Shown here: piece after piece, positions 58,533-64,000 of the stretch
Numbering within the stretch: the first letter of the stretch is position 1
How the letters are laid out: the number at the start of each line of letters is the position of its first letter
Source: Catenovulum agarivorans YM01
GTDB lineage: Bacteria; Pseudomonadota; Gammaproteobacteria; Enterobacterales; Alteromonadaceae
Length of the DNA stretch: 64,000 nt
NCBI RefSeq assembly: GCF_000281085.1
Contig: NZ_JH767524.1
Coordinates: 207,674 to 271,673 of the forward strand
Direction of reading: 5' to 3'
Program-made: the position numbers and the translations under genes
The notes under the pieces: model-generated
Database searches by the model: none
The model's input: only the letters and a program-made list of their open reading frames with translations
Told to the model about the DNA's origin: nothing

Positions 58533-60722
58533 ATGGACAAATTGTCTCTGCAACAACAAGCACAACTGATAGCGGATGCCCAGCATCCAGATCCTTATGC
58601 ATTTTTAGGTGCACATAAAATAAATAACAGCACAATTCGTATTTGTGCGTTTTGCCCTGATGCAAAATCAGTTGCGATTGTTGATGCCGCAAGCGGCAAA
58701 CAAATTCGCCGCTTGGCAGCTGTAAACAAGACTGGCGTTTATTCAGCCGAGCTTAAACAAGCAGAGATCCCGGCTTACCAATTAAAAGCGGTTTATCCGT
58801 CTGGTGAACATGTTTTTTACGATCCTTATTCGTTTTCACCAATCTTAGGTGATACCGACTGCCATTTAATTGCCGAAGGCAACCATCAAAAGTTGTACAA
58901 CAAACTCGGTGCACATTTAGTTGACCACCAAGGTGTGCGCGGCGTGAGTTTTGCAGTGTGGGCACCTGCAGCGACAGCCGTTTCTGTAGTAGGTGATTTT
59001 AACCACTGGGATGGACGTAAACATTTAATGCGCAAACGCCATGAATGTGGTGTATGGGAGATTTTTGTTCCTGAATTACAAGCAGGTGAACATTACAAAT
59101 ACGAAATTAAAGATCAGCATGGCAACTTATTACCATTAAAAGCCGACCCCTTTGGCTTTTCCGCGCAATTTAGACCAGACACCGCCTCTATTGTCAGCCA
59201 GCTAGAAGGATTTGATTGGCAAGATCACAACTGGCTTGAAAAGCGCGCGGATAAAAATGCTAAAGATGCGCCCATGAGTATTTATGAAGTGCATTTAGGC
59301 TCATGGAAACGCACTGAACAAAATCATTATTTAAATTATCGCCAACTCGCCGATGAACTGATCCCTTACGCCAAAGAATTGGGTTTCACCCACATTCAGC
59401 TAATGCCAATCAACGAATACCCGTTTGATGGCTCTTGGGGTTATCAACCAGTAGGTTTATTTGCCCCAACTAGCCGTTTTGGTAGCGTGCGCGACTTTCA
59501 ATATTTTGTCGACCAATGTCATCAACAAGATATCGGCTTATTGATTGACTGGGTGCCGGGTCACTTCCCAACAGATGCGCATGGTTTAGGCCAGTTTGAT
59601 GGCACTGCCTTATACGAGCACCAAGATCCACGCCAAGGATACCATCCAGACTGGAACACCTTAATTTATAACTATGGCCGCACCGAAGTGAGCAACTTTT
59701 TGCGTAACAATGCTGCATTTTGGCTAGAACACTATCATATAGACGGTTTGCGCGTTGATGCGGTTGCTTCGATGCTTTATCTAGATTACAGCCGTGAAGA
59801 AGGCGAATGGATAGCTAACCAATACGGTGGCCGCGAAAATTTAGAAGCAATCGAATTTTTAAAACGCACCAATTACGAAATTGGCATTAACTATGCTGGC
59901 ACTATCACCATAGCGGAAGAATCAACCGCATTTCCAAAAGTATCACACCCAGTTAAACAAGACGGGTTAGGTTTTAACTACAAGTGGAATATGGGCTGGA
60001 TGCACGACACTTTGCAATATATGAGTCGTGATCCTATTTACCGCCAATACCACAGCAGTGAAATGAGTTTTGGTTTGGTGTATGCCTTTAACGAAAATTT
60101 TGTACTGCCACTGAGCCATGACGAAGTTGTACATGGTAAAGGCTCAATTCTCGCACGTATGCCTGGCGACACTTGGCAGCAGTTTGCAAATTTGCGTGCC
60201 TATTACGCGTTTATGTGGGCCCATCCAGGGAAAAAGTTGTTGTTTATGGGAGGAGAATTCGCACAAGGAAGAGAATGGAATTACGAGACAGGTTTAGATT
60301 GGCATTTGCTGGATATTCATTGGCACAAAGGTGTGCAGCAGCTAATTAAAGATCTAAACCATACCTACCAAGATACGCCTGCGCTTCACCAAAAAGATTG
60401 TGATGGCAGCGGCTTTTGTTGGTTAGAACATGAAAATGCCGACGCGATATTTTCTTTTATTAGATATGGCGAATCAGGCACACCACCGGCTGTAGTTGTA
60501 TGTAATTTTACCGCTAAGCCACATCAAAATTATCGAATTGGTTTACCCAAATTAGGCTTTTACGCTGAAAAAATTAATACAGATGGACAAATGTACGGCG
60601 GTAGCAACCAAGGTAACGGTGGTGGTTTACAAGCAGAACGAACGCCGTGGCAACAACAAAACTACTCTGCGGAAATTACCATTCCGCCAATGGCCACAGT
60701 TATTTTTGAATTTAAAGGTTAA
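58533..60722 (+). CDS. glgB: 1,4-alpha-glucan branching enzyme
   Basis: GH13 enzyme adding alpha-1,6 branches to glycogen. The 729-aa protein has an N-terminal CBM48 pair (DPYAFLGAHKINNSTIRICA; VSVVGDFNHWDGRKHLM), a TIM barrel with YEVHLGSWKR, IDGLRVDAVASMLYLD (nucleophile Asp), ITIAEESTAFPKVS (acid Glu) and LPLSHDEVVHGKGSI, and a C-terminal beta domain. Full-length and intact. The other glg genes are absent from the window; it is operonic with malQ, pointing to maltodextrin/glycogen metabolism. Confidence 0.96.
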   Translation: MDKLSLQQQAQLIADAQHPDPYAFLGAHKINNSTIRICAFCPDAKSVAIVDAASGKQIRRLAAVNKTGVYSAELKQAEIPAYQLKAVYPSGEHVFYDPYSFSPILGDTDCHLIAEGNHQKLYNKLGAHLVDHQGVRGVSFAVWAPAATAVSVVGDFNHWDGRKHLMRKRHECGVWEIFVPELQAGEHYKYEIKDQHGNLLPLKADPFGFSAQFRPDTASIVSQLEGFDWQDHNWLEKRADKNAKDAPMSIYEVHLGSWKRTEQNHYLNYRQLADELIPYAKELGFTHIQLMPINEYPFDGSWGYQPVGLFAPTSRFGSVRDFQYFVDQCHQQDIGLLIDWVPGHFPTDAHGLGQFDGTALYEHQDPRQGYHPDWNTLIYNYGRTEVSNFLRNNAAFWLEHYHIDGLRVDAVASMLYLDYSREEGEWIANQYGGRENLEAIEFLKRTNYEIGINYAGTITIAEESTAFPKVSHPVKQDGLGFNYKWNMGWMHDTLQYMSRDPIYRQYHSSEMSFGLVYAFNENFVLPLSHDEVVHGKGSILARMPGDTWQQFANLRAYYAFMWAHPGKKLLFMGGEFAQGREWNYETGLDWHLLDIHWHKGVQQLIKDLNHTYQDTPALHQKDCDGSGFCWLEHENADAIFSFIRYGESGTPPAVVVCNFTAKPHQNYRIGLPKLGFYAEKINTDGQMYGGSNQGNGGGLQAERTPWQQQNYSAEITIPPMATVIFEFKG

Positions 60723-60758
60723 TCGTGAATCAGCTTTACGCTGACTGAGGATAAGTGA

Positions 60759-62942
60759 ATGAGTGCAATTTTACAGCTAGCCGAATTTTTGGGCATTCAA
60801 TCTAGCTATCATGATATTTGGGGCAATGAGGTTTTTGCCACAGACCAAACGCGAGCGGCGCTACTCAATGCTATGGGTTTTGATATTCAATCGGATTCAG
60901 ATGCATCTACAGCACTCGACCAATTACAGCTAGAACAATGGCAACAAGGGTTAGAGCCAGTTTATATCATTGCTGCTGAAGCACAAACAGGTCAAATTGA
61001 GTTTAGTGTGCCTAGCAGTTTAACTAGTGAAAAAATTCATTGGTTGTTATCTGAAGAAACCGGCAAACTGCACCAGAAACAAATTAATTTTGCACAGTTA
61101 CAGCAAATTTCAGAGCAAAATGTTGCTGAGCAAACATTTAAAAAATATCGATTAGACATACCGAACAATCTAACTTTGGGATACCACATGTTAGATTTAC
61201 GCATAGGTGAACAAAAGTACCTAAGCACACTGATAGTCGCACCGCGCACCTGTTATGGCCCAGAACAAGCTAGCGCAAATAAAATGTGGGGCGTTGCCGC
61301 TCAATTATATAGCTTAAAATCAGCACGTAATTTTGGTATGGGGGATTTTTCTGATCTAGCTAAACTGACTCAGCTAGCCAGTGAACAAGGTGCAGCTAGT
61401 ATAGGGTTAAATCCATTACACCCACTATTTCCGGCCAATCCTGCCCACATCAGCCCCTATTCGCCAACCAGTCGTTCATTTTTAAATACACTGTACATAG
61501 ACGTCACAGCTGTGGCTGAGCTAAATGATAACGCCGAAATACGCGCGCAATTAGAATCAGCAGGCTTTAAACAACAAGTAGCCGAGTTACAGCAAAAAGA
61601 ACTGATCGACTATGTGGGTGTAGCTAATTTAAAACGCCCTGTTTTAGAAAGTTTGTATCAAACCTTTGTTGAAAAACACCTAAATACCCAAAGCCGACGT
61701 GCCCAGCTATTTAATGATTTTTGTGATGAAATGGCCGAGTCACTGGAAAGTTTATGTTTGTACGATGCTTTGTATGAACACTTCCATACACAAGACAATA
61801 ATGTCTATGGCTGGAAACAATGGCCTCAAGCCTACCAAAATCCAAATAGTGCTGAAGTACATGCTTTTGCTGAAACCCATAAAGATAGAGTGACCTTTTT
61901 TAAATATTGCCAATGGTTAGCCGATCAGCAATTAGGTGCGGTCGCTAAACTGGCTAAACAAAAAGGCATGCCTATTGGTTTATATTTAGACCTAGCAGTA
62001 GGTTGTGATGGCAGCGGCGCTGAAGTTTGGGCTGAACAAGATATTTTTGTCTCTGGTGCAGGTGTTGGTTGCCCTCCGGACTTATTAAACCAGTTAGGTC
62101 AAGATTGGGGCTTAACACCAATTAACCCATTTGCGCTACGCCAAAAAGCCTTTAGACCTTTTGTTGAAGCCCTACGCAACAATATGCGCCATGCAGGAGC
62201 GCTGCGTATAGATCACGTATTTGGTTTAATGCGTCAGTATTGGATAGCTCCGGGTCAAGACGCTCGCTCAGGCGCATATGTTAAGTTTCCTTTAGATGAT
62301 TTACTGCGCATTATCGCGCTTGAATCACGCCGCTGTAACTGTGTTGTTATAGGTGAAGACTTAGGCACAACCCCAGCTGGCTTTGGTGATATAGCTAGCC
62401 AAGCAAAAATGCTTTCTTACAAAGTTTTATATTTCGAAAACCACGCGGATGCTAGCTACATAGCTGCTGCAGATTACCCTCAACATTGTATGGTGACAGT
62501 ATCAACCCATGATTTACCAACTATAAAAGGTTGGTGGGAAGGCAACGACTTAAAATGGCGCACTGAGTTAGATTTATACCCTAACGAAGAAATGCGCATT
62601 AAAGAAAAAGACGGGCGAGTAGTTGAACGCACTGAACTGCTAAAAACCTTAGCTCAAGCTGGTTTATTTAGCGCAACTGATGTTGATGTAACAGATTCAC
62701 CAGTCATGACAGATGAGCTGGCAATTGCAATTCAAAGCTTTTTAGCCAGCACACCAGGTGCTTTGTTTATGATCCCACTAGAAGATTTATTGGGGTTAAA
62801 AGAGCAAGTAAATATTCCGGGTACCACTTGGCAACATCCAAACTGGTTGCGTAAAACCCCTGTTGAATTAGATGTTTTATTTAAACAAAGTTATTCAGAA
62901 AAATTGGTTGCGGCGGTAAAAAATAATCGCCCGAATAAATAA
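60759..62942 (+). CDS. malQ: 4-alpha-glucanotransferase (amylomaltase)
   Basis: GH77 disproportionating enzyme transferring glucan segments between maltodextrins. The 727-aa E. coli-type protein has an N-terminal extension (about 1-150) before the barrel. Key motifs are GMGDFSDLAKLTQLASEQG, GLYLDLAVGCDGSGAEVWAE, LRIDHVFGLMRQYWI (nucleophile Asp), VIGEDLGTTPAGF (acid Glu) and VSTHDLPTIKGWWEG. It starts 36 bp after glgB with GAGGATAA as RBS. Confidence 0.95.
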   Translation: MSAILQLAEFLGIQSSYHDIWGNEVFATDQTRAALLNAMGFDIQSDSDASTALDQLQLEQWQQGLEPVYIIAAEAQTGQIEFSVPSSLTSEKIHWLLSEETGKLHQKQINFAQLQQISEQNVAEQTFKKYRLDIPNNLTLGYHMLDLRIGEQKYLSTLIVAPRTCYGPEQASANKMWGVAAQLYSLKSARNFGMGDFSDLAKLTQLASEQGAASIGLNPLHPLFPANPAHISPYSPTSRSFLNTLYIDVTAVAELNDNAEIRAQLESAGFKQQVAELQQKELIDYVGVANLKRPVLESLYQTFVEKHLNTQSRRAQLFNDFCDEMAESLESLCLYDALYEHFHTQDNNVYGWKQWPQAYQNPNSAEVHAFAETHKDRVTFFKYCQWLADQQLGAVAKLAKQKGMPIGLYLDLAVGCDGSGAEVWAEQDIFVSGAGVGCPPDLLNQLGQDWGLTPINPFALRQKAFRPFVEALRNNMRHAGALRIDHVFGLMRQYWIAPGQDARSGAYVKFPLDDLLRIIALESRRCNCVVIGEDLGTTPAGFGDIASQAKMLSYKVLYFENHADASYIAAADYPQHCMVTVSTHDLPTIKGWWEGNDLKWRTELDLYPNEEMRIKEKDGRVVERTELLKTLAQAGLFSATDVDVTDSPVMTDELAIAIQSFLASTPGALFMIPLEDLLGLKEQVNIPGTTWQHPNWLRKTPVELDVLFKQSYSEKLVAAVKNNRPNK

Positions 62943-62966
62943 GCGACGCTTAATTAATCTTACAAG

Positions 62967-62996
62967 TGAAAAGTCGGGAAATACCCCGACTTTTCA
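62967..62996. terminator. Bidirectional terminator between malQ and the TMEM220 gene
   Basis: Perfect 12-bp stem TGAAAAGTCGGG / CCCGACTTTTCA, 6-nt loop, with T/A-rich flanks. It separates convergent malQ and the small membrane protein gene and ends both. Confidence 0.8.
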
Positions 62997-62997
62997 A

Positions 62998-63375
62998 TTA
63001 ACTACGCCTGCGGAATACGCACAACACAATAGCCCACACTAATAAAATCACTAAACCGCCCGATTCATTGGAGTTTTGGATCATAGTTTGCCCAGTCGCG
63101 TCCCAATAATTAGCAGGGTGCAACCTATCTAAATGCAAATTGCCTTGGTCGTCTTGTAGTCTAAATAATAAACTACCAACGCAGAAACCAGCCCAAGTTG
63201 TTACCACTGAACTCGGCAAGGTTTTAAATGCACTGGCTGCTGTTAATGCAGCAGCAGCAACATACATTATTGTCCAAATCCATGCGTCGTGATTACCATA
63301 TTGGCTCAAATCATTTAGCTGCAAATAAGCAAACACTAAAAACAGTGCTGCCATTAAAATTTTTATCCACTTCAT
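62998..63375 (-). CDS. TMEM220-family small membrane protein
   Basis: A 125-aa inner-membrane protein with about four hydrophobic segments: ILMAALFLVFAYLQLND, WTIMYVAAAALTAASAF, VVTTWAGFCVGSLLF, and GLVILLVWAIVLCVF. The first segment ending in FAYLQLND is the TMEM220 signature. I start at ATG 63375 (MKWIKILMAAL); an in-frame TTG two codons earlier is less likely. Function of the family is unknown. Confidence 0.8.
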   Translation of the reverse strand: MKWIKILMAALFLVFAYLQLNDLSQYGNHDAWIWTIMYVAAAALTAASAFKTLPSSVVTTWAGFCVGSLLFRLQDDQGNLHLDRLHPANYWDATGQTMIQNSNESGGLVILLVWAIVLCVFRRRS

Positions 63376-63510
63376 TATCAATTCTTCGAGTTGTTAGTTA
63401 CCCTCTCATACTACTTAATTTTTACCAGTAACCAAGTGACTTTTTCCAGCAATTCGAACCAAAGGGTATACACTTAAATTATACCTGTGTGAAATTTAGT
63501 TAGTCTGTGA

Positions 63511-64000
63511 ATGCTTAACCATATTAAATACTTAATCTGTAGCTTATTGTTGCTCGGCCAGCATGCCAACGCTGAATTAGCCGCAGCTAAACAGTTAGTG
63601 CGTTACAACAACTATTTCACCTTCGATTCATCCAACGAATTGCCCTACTACCCAGCGCTTTTAGACATGGCTCTAAAGCTGACCGAAGCAGAATATGGTG
63701 AATATCAATTAATTCCAGTCAAACTATCCACAACTCAAGGGCGCAGCCTGAAATTATTAGAACAAAACCAATATATAGATGTGCATTGGAGTGTAAGTAA
63801 TTTACAGCGAGAAGCCGATTTACAAGCTATCTATGTGCCAATTAAAAAGGGCTTAATGGGTTACCGCATTAGTTTAATTCGCAAAGGTGAACAAGCAAGG
63901 TTTAACCAGATACACAGCATAGACGACTTAAAAGGCTTTCGTTTAGGCCAAGGTTTTAGCTGGCCGGATAGTTTAATTTTAAAAGAAAACCAATTATTGG
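63511..64000 (+). CDS. Periplasmic solute-binding-like protein, truncated by window end
   Basis: ATG 63511 opens a frame running off the window (163 codons visible). The N-terminus (MLNHIKYLICSLLLLGQHAN, then AEL) is a signal peptide. YPALLDMALKLTEAEYGEYQ, IPVKKGLMGYRISLI-like and the DLKGFRLGQGFSWPDS segment mirror the binding protein at 43659-44567 (IPADRGVVGYRVAF, VQGIGWLDTS), so the two are paralogues. No transporter components are visible. Confidence 0.8.
   Translation, partial: MLNHIKYLICSLLLLGQHANAELAAAKQLVRYNNYFTFDSSNELPYYPALLDMALKLTEAEYGEYQLIPVKLSTTQGRSLKLLEQNQYIDVHWSVSNLQREADLQAIYVPIKKGLMGYRISLIRKGEQARFNQIHSIDDLKGFRLGQGFSWPDSLILKENQLL

Noticed and set aside
1-64000. CRISPR arrays, tRNA/rRNA genes, prophage modules
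   Set aside because: I saw no regularly spaced repeats, no cloverleaf or rRNA sequence, and no phage structural or integrase genes by eye; short tRNAs could still be missed.

Overview
The window is chromosomal DNA of an AT-rich marine-type gammaproteobacterium, most likely an Alteromonadales member. Genus is not determinable from sequence alone; a Catenovulum- or Paraglaciecola-like organism is only a guess. Pointers are four large TonB-dependent receptors (TBDRs), three flavin-dependent tryptophan-halogenase-like proteins with SapC and DUF6445 partners, an accessory TonB system of the Vibrio TonB2 type (DUF3450-TtpC-ExbB-ExbD-TonB-TPR), and the gammaproteobacterial neighbourhood fau / rpiA / serA.

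Layout. 1-5 kb: an unrecognised protein, a sugar/H+ symporter divergent from an XylR-type AraC regulator, and a LacI-family regulator. 5-8.6 kb: a long AcnB aconitase and a HIT protein, with a tiny candidate ORF overlapping the acnB terminator. 8.8-18.5 kb: the accessory TonB system, a TBDR and a beta-helix-like surface lipoprotein. Arrays of PhoB-like 7-mers with exact 11-bp periodicity precede both the TonB operon and the lipoprotein, so the block looks like a phosphate-starvation uptake system. The lipoprotein gene carries an in-frame TAA at codon 56. 18.9-26 kb: fau, a four-gene arsenic operon (fused ArsC-ArsR, ACR3, ArsJ-associated GAPDH, ArsJ), rpiA, a 264-bp MITE and serA. 26.3-27.2 kb: two bacterioferritin subunits with complementary active sites. 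27.3-39.2 kb: two TBDR/halogenase modules, one preceded by a LytS/LytTR two-component pair and followed by a small HTH protein. 39.3-43.7 kb: a GlcG/HbpS protein and a spondin-spondin-OmpR-histidine kinase operon. 43.7-53.3 kb: a third module (STN-type TBDR, halogenase, SapC, DUF6445 protein, periplasmic binding protein) opposite a FecI/FecR sigma/anti-sigma pair. 53.8-64 kb: a Sel1 protein, periplasmic binding proteins, pyrB-hemL-ridA, glgB-malQ, a TMEM220 protein, and another binding protein cut by the window end.

The window is unusually rich in small repeats. There are three copies of a ~100-bp hairpin family, two copies of a conserved core flanked in each case by different but self-complementary arms, a MITE, a solo MITE-like end, and a direct duplication. 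No rRNA, tRNA, CRISPR array, prophage or complete insertion sequence was recognised.

Functionally, the window combines nutrient capture at the outer membrane (four TBDRs, an energising TonB system and several periplasmic sensors) with its regulation by candidate PhoB sites, an ECF sigma factor, two-component systems and LacI-like operators. Housekeeping metabolism (acnB, serA, rpiA, pyrB, hemL, glgB, malQ) is interspersed. Family assignments rest on recognised motifs; substrates of the TBDRs and halogenases cannot be read from the sequence.
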